7,550 bases of DNA, from positions 1-7,550 of the forward strand of contig CAUBWJ010000065.1 of NCBI GenBank assembly GCA_958439725.1. The letters are read 5' to 3'. The DNA is from an uncultured Muribaculaceae bacterium (GTDB taxonomy: Bacteria > Bacteroidota > Bacteroidia > Bacteroidales > Muribaculaceae). Position numbers and translations under genes: made by a program. Positions 1 to 5,734 of the stretch are shown one piece after another. Positions within the stretch are counted from its first letter, which is position 1; each line of letters begins with the position of its first letter. A model generated the notes under the pieces. It did not search any database and was not told where the DNA came from. It saw only the letters and a list, made by a program, of their open reading frames with translations.

Positions 1-167
1 TTTCAGCTTTCGAAGAGAATGGTGTGTTCAACAAGGACACGGCTGATTCGTTCAGAAAGGACATTCTTGAAAAGGGTGGGAGTGAGCATCCAGCGATATT
101 ATACCGACGGTTTCGAGGACGTGATGCAAAAATTGATGCGCTTCTTGTCCGCGACGGTCTCAAATAA
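1..167 (+). CDS. M3-family metallopeptidase (peptidyl-dipeptidase Dcp-like), C-terminal end only
   Basis: This is the 3' end of a gene entering from the left edge. The first whole codon is at base 3 and the TAA stop is at 165-167, giving 54 residues. The tail contains 'GGSEHPAILYRRFRGRD' followed by 'KIDALLVRDGLK'. This matches the C-terminal signature of M3 oligopeptidases of the Dcp/oligopeptidase A type, where a GG-x-x-x-P-x-x-LY-x-x-FRGR segment precedes a terminal 'DALL-x-x-x-GL'. Family members are zinc peptidases with an HExxH motif that cut dipeptides or short peptides, and Dcp removes C-terminal dipeptides. The zinc site lies outside the window, so activity cannot be judged. The fluoride-channel gene starts 26 bases after the stop with no terminator between, so the two may be co-transcribed. 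Family assignment is fairly secure; the choice of Dcp over a sister M3 subgroup is not. Confidence 0.8.
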   Translation, partial: SAFEENGVFNKDTADSFRKDILEKGGSEHPAILYRRFRGRDAKIDALLVRDGLK

Positions 168-193
168 CCAGTTATTGTCATAAAAATATAGCG

Positions 194-586
194 ATGGGTT
201 TATCGGAAACTTTTGTCAACACATTTCTTGTAGGAATAGGCAGCGGTATCGGTGGCATGGCGAGGTATTCTTTGGGACGAATAATAAATACTTCGACTAC
301 GGGAATTTTTCCATGGAGCACCTTGGCTGTAAATCTTACCGGCTGTCTGATAATAGGAGTGATATATGGGATCGTGGACCGTGGAATAAATATTGATTCG
401 GGCCTCAAGTTGTTCCTTACAGTAGGCTTTTGCGGCGGGTTCACCACTTTCTCCACTTTCGCACATGAGAATTACCTTTTGTTCTCGGGAGGTAATATTC
501 TTAATTTTCTTATATATGCTTTCGCTACTTTTATCTTTGGGTTACTATTGGTGTATTTAGGATATTTCTGTGTGCGTCAGTTTTAA
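194..586 (+). CDS. crcB: Fluoride ion channel CrcB/Fluc
   Basis: The 130-residue product has the usual length of Fluc channels, which export toxic fluoride passively across the inner membrane as dual-topology homodimers. Four hydrophobic segments can be seen at about residues 5-27, 41-61, 70-90 and 101-125. Family motifs are present: 'GGMARY' at 20-25 with the conserved Arg24; 'STLAVNLTGC' at 42-51 with the pore Asn47; and 'GFCGGFTTFSTF' at 78-89. The last holds the two phenylalanines three residues apart (Phe86, Phe89) that form the fluoride-coordinating Phe box, and the loop associated with the central sodium site. The ATG at 194 places the first helix correctly and is chosen for that reason; no Shine-Dalgarno sequence precedes it. 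The 26-base gap from the upstream peptidase is too short for a fluoride riboswitch. No promoter was seen directly upstream, so transcription probably comes from the peptidase side. Nothing looks truncated. Confidence 0.95.
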   Translation: MGLSETFVNTFLVGIGSGIGGMARYSLGRIINTSTTGIFPWSTLAVNLTGCLIIGVIYGIVDRGINIDSGLKLFLTVGFCGGFTTFSTFAHENYLLFSGGNILNFLIYAFATFIFGLLLVYLGYFCVRQF

Positions 587-643
587 GGTCGATTCCGGAT
601 AATTAAAAAATCTAAATGCTTAATCTCTCGGGGCAAGAGTGTT

Positions 644-670
644 GTTATGAGTATAAATTAAACTCATAAC
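644..670. repeat. Perfect 9-bp inverted repeat (hairpin) before the 50-residue gene
   Basis: GTTATGAGT at 644-652 is an exact reverse complement of ACTCATAAC at 662-670, with a 9-base A/T-only loop. It ends 18 bases before the ATG of the small gene at 689. There is no T-run after it on the plus strand; the next bases are TGAAAAAATA. On the minus strand it is not followed by a T-run either, so it does not read as a standard terminator. It could be a regulator-binding site or a structured leader affecting translation of the small gene. The repeat is seen directly; any function is inference. Confidence 0.5.
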
Positions 671-688
671 TGAAAAAATACTCGAATT

Positions 689-841
689 ATGGAACTGAAA
701 CATGATGAACATTTTGCTCTGCATTTAGGATTCGCAATAGCAAAACTCGCTCTTAAGGCTGCTATCGTAGCTGGTATATTCTGCATGGCTAAAGAGGCTC
801 ATAAGATACACAAGGCAATTGAACAGCACGAAAGGAAATAA
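689..841 (+). CDS. Small protein of unknown function, 50 residues, hydrophobic helix with charged, His-containing ends
   Basis: I do not recognise this protein. It reads from the ATG at 689 to the TAA at 839-841. The N-terminus is polar (MELKHDEH), followed by a mainly Ala/Leu/Ile stretch at residues 10-34 (FALHLGFAIAKLALKAAIVA, then GIFCMA), and then a charged tail (KEAHKIHKAIEQHERK). The middle stretch includes Lys19 and Lys23 four residues apart, so it could be either a short membrane helix or an amphipathic helix lying on a membrane. Six histidines lie outside the core (5, 8, 12, 38, 41, 47) and there is one cysteine (32). Support for a real gene is contextual: the frame is open from a clean ATG, a 12-bp terminator hairpin starts 21 bases after the stop, and an inverted repeat lies just upstream. 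No Shine-Dalgarno sequence or clear promoter is seen; it could be expressed by read-through from crcB. A chance ORF of this length cannot be excluded. Confidence 0.6.
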   Translation: MELKHDEHFALHLGFAIAKLALKAAIVAGIFCMAKEAHKIHKAIEQHERK

Positions 842-862
842 ACAAACATGCACTCTCTTTCT

Positions 863-909
863 GGAGGTCTTTCCGTTTAGCAGGGGAAGACCTCCTATTC
901 TATTTGTAT
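863..909 (+). terminator. Intrinsic terminator after the small-protein gene
   Basis: Bases 863-874 (GGAGGTCTTTCC) pair with 884-895 (GGGAAGACCTCC) to form a 12-bp stem with a single T-G wobble and a 9-base loop. A T-rich but interrupted tail follows at 896-908 (TATTCTATTTGTA). It lies 21 bases after the small gene's stop and about 50 bases before the tig promoter. It should end transcription from the peptidase/crcB/small-gene side and isolate tig. Confidence 0.8.
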
Positions 910-957
910 ACAATCAAATAAACATTCAGATAATTGGAGGATAAAAGGATGCTGGAT

Positions 958-989
958 TTTGGTTCATTCAATTATAAATATTAATTTTG
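958..989 (+). promoter_or_regulatory. Bacteroidota-type promoter for tig
   Basis: A TTTG at 958-961 and a TAATTTTG at 982-989 are separated by 20 bases. This matches the primary sigma factor consensus of Bacteroidota (TTTG, 19-21 bases, TAnnTTTG). Transcription should start around 995-998, giving a leader of roughly 35 bases before the tig ATG at 1032. It lies just downstream of a terminator and upstream of a housekeeping gene, which fits. Confidence 0.75.
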
Positions 990-1031
990 CATCATCAAAA
1001 ATGTGAGAACATTACTTTTATTAAATAAGTT

Positions 1032-2393
1032 ATGAATATAACCGCCCAAAACACCGATGCAGTGAGCATGCGCCTCACTGTTACGGTTGATGAAAACGAT
1101 TACAAAGACAAAGTTACAGAAGACCTTAAAAAAATCGGAAAGACTCATCAGATTCCCGGTTTCCGTAAAGGTCATATCACACTTCCCGATCTGCGTCGCC
1201 GTTTTGGCAAGCAGGTGACAAGTGATGTTATCAATCAGGTTGTTTACGAAGGTGTGATGAAATATATTGAGGATAATAAACTCAATGTACTCGGGCAGCC
1301 GATGCCAGTTGAAGTCAAGGAGCTTGACTTCAATAATAAGGAATTCACATTTGAGTATGATCTCGCGCTTGCCCCCAATCTCAATGTCAAACTCGATAAG
1401 GAGACCACGATTCCCTACTATGAAATAACCGTTTCCGATGAAATGGTGAAGGAGCAGGATCAGGCATTCCGTAAGCGTTTCGGCGCTCAGGTGCCCGGTG
1501 AAACCGTTGAGCCCGATGCGTTGGTGAAAGGCGCCATCATGGAACTGAATGAAGATGGAACCGTAAAGGAAGGTGACGATGCCATACAGGTTGTAAGCGG
1601 TATTGTAGCTCCGATGTATTTCCAGGACAAAGAAGAGGCAGCCAAATTCGATGGAAAGAAAGTAGGGGACAAGGTCGTGTTTAACCCCCGCAAAGCCTCC
1701 GGTGATAACATAACCGAACTTGCCTCAATGCTCAATATCGACAAGGAGCGCACGGCTGCTGTAAATGGCGATTTTGAAATGGCCATTTCAGAAATAATAG
1801 TTGTTCGTCCTGCGGAACTCGGCGAAGAGTTCTATACTCAGGTGTTCGGAAAGGACAAAGTGCATAATGAAGAGGAATATCTGGCTGCAGTCAAGGATAT
1901 GATTGCCAATGAACTTTCGGGCAGCAGCGAGATGATATTCCGTCTCAGCGCCCGTAAGGAATTAATGGCCAAGTACGGCAACATGGAACTTCCTGAGGCT
2001 ATTCTGAAGAAATGGCTCATCAGCCGTAATGACGAAAAGCTCAACGAGCAGAATATTGATGAGGAGTTCTCAAAAATGCGTTCCGACCTTGAATGGCAGC
2101 TTATTAAGGAGGATGTTGCCCGTGAACTCGGTGTCAAGATTGAAGCGTCAGATCTCAAATCATTTGCAAAAGTCACAGCCGCCCGTCAATTCGCACAATA
2201 CGGAATGACCAATATGGCCGATGATGTAGTAGAGAAATATGCTGAGAATCTTCTTGAAGACAAGAACTACAGAGGACGTCTCATTGAGCAGGTGGGCGAC
2301 ATCAAACTCTTCGGAGCAATTGAAAATGCCATAACACTTGACAAACATCAGGTATCCCTTGACGAATTTAAAGAAATAGCCTCAAAGCTCTAA
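1032..2393 (+). CDS. tig: Trigger factor (ribosome-associated chaperone)
   Basis: Trigger factor binds ribosomal protein L23 at the exit tunnel and shields nascent chains. The 453 residues are close to the usual family length. The N-terminal ribosome-binding domain spans about 1-115 and contains the signature loop 'GFRKGH' at 43-48 (GFRxGx), followed by 'LRRRFGKQV'. Residues about 150-260 sit where the FKBP-like prolyl isomerase domain belongs. They keep a 'VGDKVVF'-like strand (211-217) but not the PGFE-type active-site sequence of the E. coli protein, so isomerase activity is doubtful. The rest (about 265-453) is a Glu/Lys-rich helical region with 'LPEAILKKWL' at 320-329, as in the SurA-like C-terminal chaperone arms. 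The ATG at 1032 starts the conserved 'MNIT' strand and lies about 35 bases from the predicted transcription start. The gene has its own promoter and terminator. In many bacteria tig is directly followed by clpP; here a GH92 gene comes between. Confidence 0.95.
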   Translation: MNITAQNTDAVSMRLTVTVDENDYKDKVTEDLKKIGKTHQIPGFRKGHITLPDLRRRFGKQVTSDVINQVVYEGVMKYIEDNKLNVLGQPMPVEVKELDFNNKEFTFEYDLALAPNLNVKLDKETTIPYYEITVSDEMVKEQDQAFRKRFGAQVPGETVEPDALVKGAIMELNEDGTVKEGDDAIQVVSGIVAPMYFQDKEEAAKFDGKKVGDKVVFNPRKASGDNITELASMLNIDKERTAAVNGDFEMAISEIIVVRPAELGEEFYTQVFGKDKVHNEEEYLAAVKDMIANELSGSSEMIFRLSARKELMAKYGNMELPEAILKKWLISRNDEKLNEQNIDEEFSKMRSDLEWQLIKEDVARELGVKIEASDLKSFAKVTAARQFAQYGMTNMADDVVEKYAENLLEDKNYRGRLIEQVGDIKLFGAIENAITLDKHQVSLDEFKEIASKL

Positions 2394-2419
2394 ACAAATC
2401 GAGCAGAATAAGTCTTATG

Positions 2420-2469
2420 GACGGGAATTCCGGTTATCAGACCGGAGTTCCCGTCTATGTTTATATTTA
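2420..2469 (+). terminator. Intrinsic terminator after tig
   Basis: Bases 2420-2434 (GACGGGAATTCCGGT) pair with 2441-2455 (ACCGGAGTTCCCGTC) over 15 bp with one T-G wobble, closing a 6-base loop (TATCAG). The stem can extend outward by a few weaker pairs. A T-rich tail (TATGTTTATATTTA) follows at 2456-2469. It starts 26 bases after the tig stop and should separate tig from the GH92 gene. Confidence 0.85.
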
Positions 2470-2516
2470 ATATAGGGAAAAATATCTTTTAATGCCTTAA
2501 TCTTGCACATCTTACC

Positions 2517-2547
2517 TTTGTTGTTTATGTTATTTTTTTTATCTTTG
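2517..2547 (+). promoter_or_regulatory. Bacteroidota-type promoter for the GH92 gene
   Basis: TTTG at 2517-2520 and TATCTTTG at 2540-2547 are 19 bases apart, a close match to the Bacteroidota consensus. The expected start of transcription is near 2553-2556. That leaves an A/T-rich leader of almost 90 bases before the ATG at 2642, long enough for leader-based control, though no strong structure was seen in it. The promoter shows the glycosidase gene is expressed independently of tig. Confidence 0.75.
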
Positions 2548-2641
2548 TAGAAAAGGAATAATATCTATTCTTCTATATTGCACCTCCTGTTAATCATTAG
2601 ATGGATATTCAGCCTTATTTCTGTCGATAATTAATTATTAT

Positions 2642-4876
2642 ATGTATATCAAAACAGCCAAATTATTGTGCGCATCAACAGCAGTTCTCCTTTTATCATG
2701 TGCACACCATGAAACCAACACAGACGCATTTTCCCGGAAAGTCAACCCTTTTATAGGCACTGATTATACCGGAAACACATACCCGGGCGCACAGGCTCCA
2801 TTCGGAATGGTACAACTGAGTCCGGACAACGGCTTGCCCGGATGGGACAGGATCGCGGGATATTTTTATCCCGACAGCACTATTGCCGGATTTTCGCATA
2901 CTCATCTTTCCGGTACGGGTGCGGGTGATCTGTATGACATATCTTTTATGCCGGTCACGTTGCCTTATAAAGAGGCTCCGCAGCCTTTAGGTATTCACTC
3001 CAAATTTTCTCATGATTCGGAGCAGGCATACGCGGGATATTACAAGGTTACTCTTGAGGATTATAAGATAGATGTAGAACTGACGGCAACGGAGCGCACG
3101 GGTATTCAGCGGTATACTTTCCCGGGGGGAGATGCGGCGGTCATTCTGAATCTCGCTAAAGCCATGAATTGGGACGCCACCACTGATGCCGGGATAGAGA
3201 TAATAGACTCCGTAACAGTCAAAGGATACAGAATGTCGACAGGTTGGGCCCGAGATCAGAGAGTGTATTTTGCGAGCCGGTTTTCCAGGCCGTTTGAATC
3301 CGTGGACATTGACACGGTTCCGCTAATGGACGGCAATGGAAAGACAACCGGGGGCAAGGGCATAATAGCCACATTTAACTACAAGACAACTCCGGGCGAA
3401 CAGCTCGTGGTTTCCACGGCGATATCAGGCGTGGATGAAAACGGAGCTTTAAATAATCTTATTGCCGAGGCGCCAGAAGATAACTTTGACAAATACCTTG
3501 CCGAAACTACAAAGAAATGGGATAAGGAACTCGGATCAATAGCAGTGGAGGGTGGAACGCCTGACGAGCAGACGAGCTTCTATACAGCTCTCTATCACTC
3601 CATGCTGGCTCCGACTATTTATTCAGATGTGGACGGTCGCTATTTTGGCCCCGATAAGAAGATTCATAAAGCTGACGGATGGACCAACTACTCGAGTTTC
3701 AGTCTCTGGGACACATATCGTGCCGCTCATCCTCTTTACACCATAGTCGATCCGGAAGCTGATGGCGATATGGTGAATTCTTTCCTCGCATTTTATGACC
3801 AGCACGGACGTCTTCCTGTGTGGAACTTCTGGGGAGGCGAGACCGACATGATGCTCGGTTATCATTCCGTACCCGTGATTGTGGATGCTTACCTTAAGGG
3901 AATTGGCGGTTTTGATGCTGAAAAGGCGCTGGATGCGTGCATTGCTACCGCCAATGACGATGAATACCGGGGCATAGGACTTTACAAATCTCTTGGATAT
4001 GTGCCATATAATGTTGTGGATCCTTACAATTCCGAAAACTGGTCGCTTTCCCGCACCCTTGAATATGCATTTGATGATTACTGCATAGCAGTAATGGCTG
4101 ATAAAATGGGCAAAAAAGAGCTGGCAAATGAGTTCTATAAACGAAGCCAGAATTATAAGAACACATATAATCCGGCTACCGGATTCTTTCAGCCACGTGA
4201 TGACAAAGGTAACTGGCAGCCCGATTTCAAGCCAGAAGAATATACTCCGCACATAAGTGAGAGTAATGCATGGCATTATTTTTGGTCGGTTCAGCATGAC
4301 ATTCCCGGACTTATATCTCTGACAGGAGGGAAAGAAGCTTTTTCTGCGAAGCTTGACAGTATGTTCACTGTGGGTCCAAAAGAAAATGAGGAACTTCCCT
4401 TGTTCTCCACCGGCATGATAGGCCAATATGCGCATGGAAATGAGCCTTCCCATCATGTGATTTATCTTTATAATAAGGTAGGTCAACCATGGAAGACAGC
4501 CAAATATGCCCACGAAGTTCTTACCAAGCTTTATAAAAATACTCCTGACGGACTCTGCGGCAACGAAGATATGGGTCAGATGTCGGCATGGTATGTCTTA
4601 AGCGCAATGGGATTTTACCCGGTGAATCCCGTAAGCGGTCAGTATGAAATAGGCAGTCCCTTATTCAACCAAGTAAAAATAAGTCTTCCTGAGGGAAAAG
4701 TCTTTACCTTGACGGCAAAGAATCTGTCGGATGAGAATATATATGTGAAATCCGTTACCATCGACGGAAAACCATGGAATAAAAGTTATATCACACACCA
4801 ACAGATTATTGACGGTGCTAATGTAGAACTGGAGATGACATCTGAGGAGGGAAATGTGTGGTATGATATCGAATAG
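2642..4876 (+). CDS. GH92 family glycosidase (alpha-mannosidase type), predicted lipoprotein
   Basis: GH92 enzymes are calcium-dependent, inverting exo-alpha-mannosidases that trim mannose from N-glycans or yeast mannans; they are abundant in gut Bacteroidota. The 744-residue product begins with a lipoprotein signal: charged MYIKTAK, a hydrophobic core, and lipobox 'LLSC' with Cys20. This also supports the ATG at 2642. The N-terminal beta-sandwich domain (about 33-265) carries 'VNPFIGT' (34-40) and 'GFSHTHLSGTGAGD' (83-96). The catalytic (alpha/alpha)6 domain (about 285-735) carries 'SLWDTYRAAHPLYTIV' (354-369), 'GGETDMMLGYHSV' (398-410), 'SESNAWHY' (539-546) with Glu540 as probable catalytic acid, 'HGNEPSHH' (598-605), and 'GNEDMGQMSAWY' (640-651) with the acidic pair Glu642/Asp643 in the base/calcium region. 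All key blocks are intact. Few acidic residues follow Cys20, so surface display is uncertain and a periplasmic location is plausible. Linkage preference cannot be read. No susC/susD, regulator or other glycan gene adjoins it. It lies between tig and clpP with its own promoter. Confidence 0.93.
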   Translation: MYIKTAKLLCASTAVLLLSCAHHETNTDAFSRKVNPFIGTDYTGNTYPGAQAPFGMVQLSPDNGLPGWDRIAGYFYPDSTIAGFSHTHLSGTGAGDLYDISFMPVTLPYKEAPQPLGIHSKFSHDSEQAYAGYYKVTLEDYKIDVELTATERTGIQRYTFPGGDAAVILNLAKAMNWDATTDAGIEIIDSVTVKGYRMSTGWARDQRVYFASRFSRPFESVDIDTVPLMDGNGKTTGGKGIIATFNYKTTPGEQLVVSTAISGVDENGALNNLIAEAPEDNFDKYLAETTKKWDKELGSIAVEGGTPDEQTSFYTALYHSMLAPTIYSDVDGRYFGPDKKIHKADGWTNYSSFSLWDTYRAAHPLYTIVDPEADGDMVNSFLAFYDQHGRLPVWNFWGGETDMMLGYHSVPVIVDAYLKGIGGFDAEKALDACIATANDDEYRGIGLYKSLGYVPYNVVDPYNSENWSLSRTLEYAFDDYCIAVMADKMGKKELANEFYKRSQNYKNTYNPATGFFQPRDDKGNWQPDFKPEEYTPHISESNAWHYFWSVQHDIPGLISLTGGKEAFSAKLDSMFTVGPKENEELPLFSTGMIGQYAHGNEPSHHVIYLYNKVGQPWKTAKYAHEVLTKLYKNTPDGLCGNEDMGQMSAWYVLSAMGFYPVNPVSGQYEIGSPLFNQVKISLPEGKVFTLTAKNLSDENIYVKSVTIDGKPWNKSYITHQQIIDGANVELEMTSEEGNVWYDIE

Positions 4877-4877
4877 G

Positions 4878-4923
4878 ATTATGGCATTATTTTGCAGTTA
4901 TAATTTGCATACATTGCCATAAT
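4878..4923. repeat. Inverted repeat spanning the clpP promoter region
   Basis: ATTATGGCA at 4878-4886 is the exact reverse complement of TGCCATAAT at 4915-4923, with 28 bases between. The repeat starts one base after the GH92 stop and encloses the -33 element (4904-4907) of the predicted clpP promoter; the -7 box begins 5 bases after its right arm. A further TGCCAT lies at 4979-4984 in the clpP leader. No T-run follows, so it is a poor terminator candidate. It could be an operator for clpP or part of the GH92 transcript end. The repeat is seen directly; its role is inference. Confidence 0.45.
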
Positions 4924-4935
4924 TGACTAACTTTG
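4904..4935 (+). promoter_or_regulatory. Bacteroidota-type promoter for clpP-clpX
   Basis: TTTG at 4904-4907 and TAACTTTG at 4928-4935 are separated by 20 bases, matching TTTG-(19-21)-TAnnTTTG. The expected start is near 4941-4944, with a leader of close to 90 bases before the clpP ATG at 5031. This would drive clpP, clpX and probably recQ. Confidence 0.72.
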
Positions 4936-5030
4936 ATTAAACATTATACGCCCATAGCATTAAATTACTATGATTTACTGCCATTGGATATAATATTGAA
5001 CAACACCTGATTTTAAATACAATAACATTT

Positions 5031-5705
5031 ATGAATCAAGATTTTAGAAATTTTGCTGTCAAGCATCTCGGAATGAATGGTCTTGCTCTTGATCAATATG
5101 CCGGGAGCATTTCTTCAAGCTATATATCTCCTACCATCATAGAAGAACGCCAACTTAATGTTGCTCAGATGGACGTTTTCTCACGTCTTATGATGGACCG
5201 TGTGATTTTCCTGGGTACCGATGTGAATGATTACACAGCCAATGTTATACAGGCCCAGCTACTTTACCTCGACTCTGCCGACCCTGGCAAGGATGTCAGC
5301 ATCTACATTAATTCTCCGGGCGGATCTGTTTATGCAGGCCTGGGTATTTACGACACCATGCAATACATATCCAGTGATGTTGTGACAATCTGCACAGGAA
5401 TGGCCGCGTCAATGGCCGCTGTACTGCTCGTGTCAGGAGCCGCAGGAAAGCGTTTCGCTCTTAAGCATTCCCGCGTAATGATTCATCAGCCGATGGGCGG
5501 TGCCCAAGGACAGGCCTCGGATATCGAGATCACCGCCCGAGAAATACAGAAACTAAAAAAGGAATTGTATACTATTATTTCCGACCATAGCGGCATGCCT
5601 TTTGAAAAAGTTGAAAAGGATTCCGACAGAGATTATTGGATGACTGCTGAGGAAGCAAAACAGTATGGAATGATTGATGATGTGCTCATCAAGGCTAAAC
5701 ACTGA
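5031..5705 (+). CDS. clpP: ATP-dependent Clp protease proteolytic subunit ClpP
   Basis: ClpP forms a 14-subunit barrel of serine protease sites that degrades proteins fed in by ClpX. The catalytic triad is complete: Ser127 in 'GMAASMAA' (123-130), His152 in 'MIHQPMGGAQGQASDIEI' (150-167), and Asp201 in 'DRDYWMTAEEA', aligning with the ERD-type Asp of the family. 'YINSPGGSVYAGLGIYDTMQ' (92-111), the substrate-binding strand and handle start, is typical. At 224 residues it is longer than the roughly 200-residue norm because about 30 residues (MNQDFRNFAVKHLGMNGLAL, then DQYAGSISSS) precede the conserved 'SPTIIEERQ'. This may be a propeptide or a lineage-specific N-terminus; the cleavage point cannot be read. 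No alternative ATG gives a better start, and no Shine-Dalgarno sequence is present. It lies 29 bases before clpX and is surely co-transcribed with it. Confidence 0.97.
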   Translation: MNQDFRNFAVKHLGMNGLALDQYAGSISSSYISPTIIEERQLNVAQMDVFSRLMMDRVIFLGTDVNDYTANVIQAQLLYLDSADPGKDVSIYINSPGGSVYAGLGIYDTMQYISSDVVTICTGMAASMAAVLLVSGAAGKRFALKHSRVMIHQPMGGAQGQASDIEITAREIQKLKKELYTIISDHSGMPFEKVEKDSDRDYWMTAEEAKQYGMIDDVLIKAKH

Positions 5706-5734
5706 TAAGCGCTATCTATACCATTAGTTTAAAT

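Noticed and set aside
168..193. Possible fluoride riboswitch before crcB
   Set aside because: Only 26 bases separate the upstream stop from the crcB start, too short for the riboswitch fold, and its conserved core is not seen.
532..539. TATCTTTG, a good -7 box match, near the 3' end of crcB as a possible promoter for the 50-residue gene
   Set aside because: No TTTG or TTG sits 19-21 bases upstream (only TTTT at 505-508 with a 23-base gap), and it lies in conserved coding sequence of crcB. Left out as unsupported.
842..1031. Possible further small gene or RNA between the 50-residue gene and tig
   Set aside because: The space is explained by the terminator hairpin and the tig promoter; the minus-strand frames here show no recognisable protein and no start context.
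2601..2630. 9-codon upstream frame in the GH92 leader
   Set aside because: Too short to tell from chance and no repeated regulatory codons; not annotated as a gene.
3623..4513. 296-codon open frame on the minus strand inside the GH92 gene
   Set aside because: Its codons lie exactly opposite the GH92 codons, so antisense stops would need TTA, CTA or TCA in the sense frame, which this stretch seldom uses. The translation shows no family motif, while the sense strand has complete GH92 motifs.
4951..4971. Short CATAG/CTATG inverted repeat in the clpP leader
   Set aside because: Only 5 bp with a 10-base A/T-rich loop; expected by chance in sequence of this composition.
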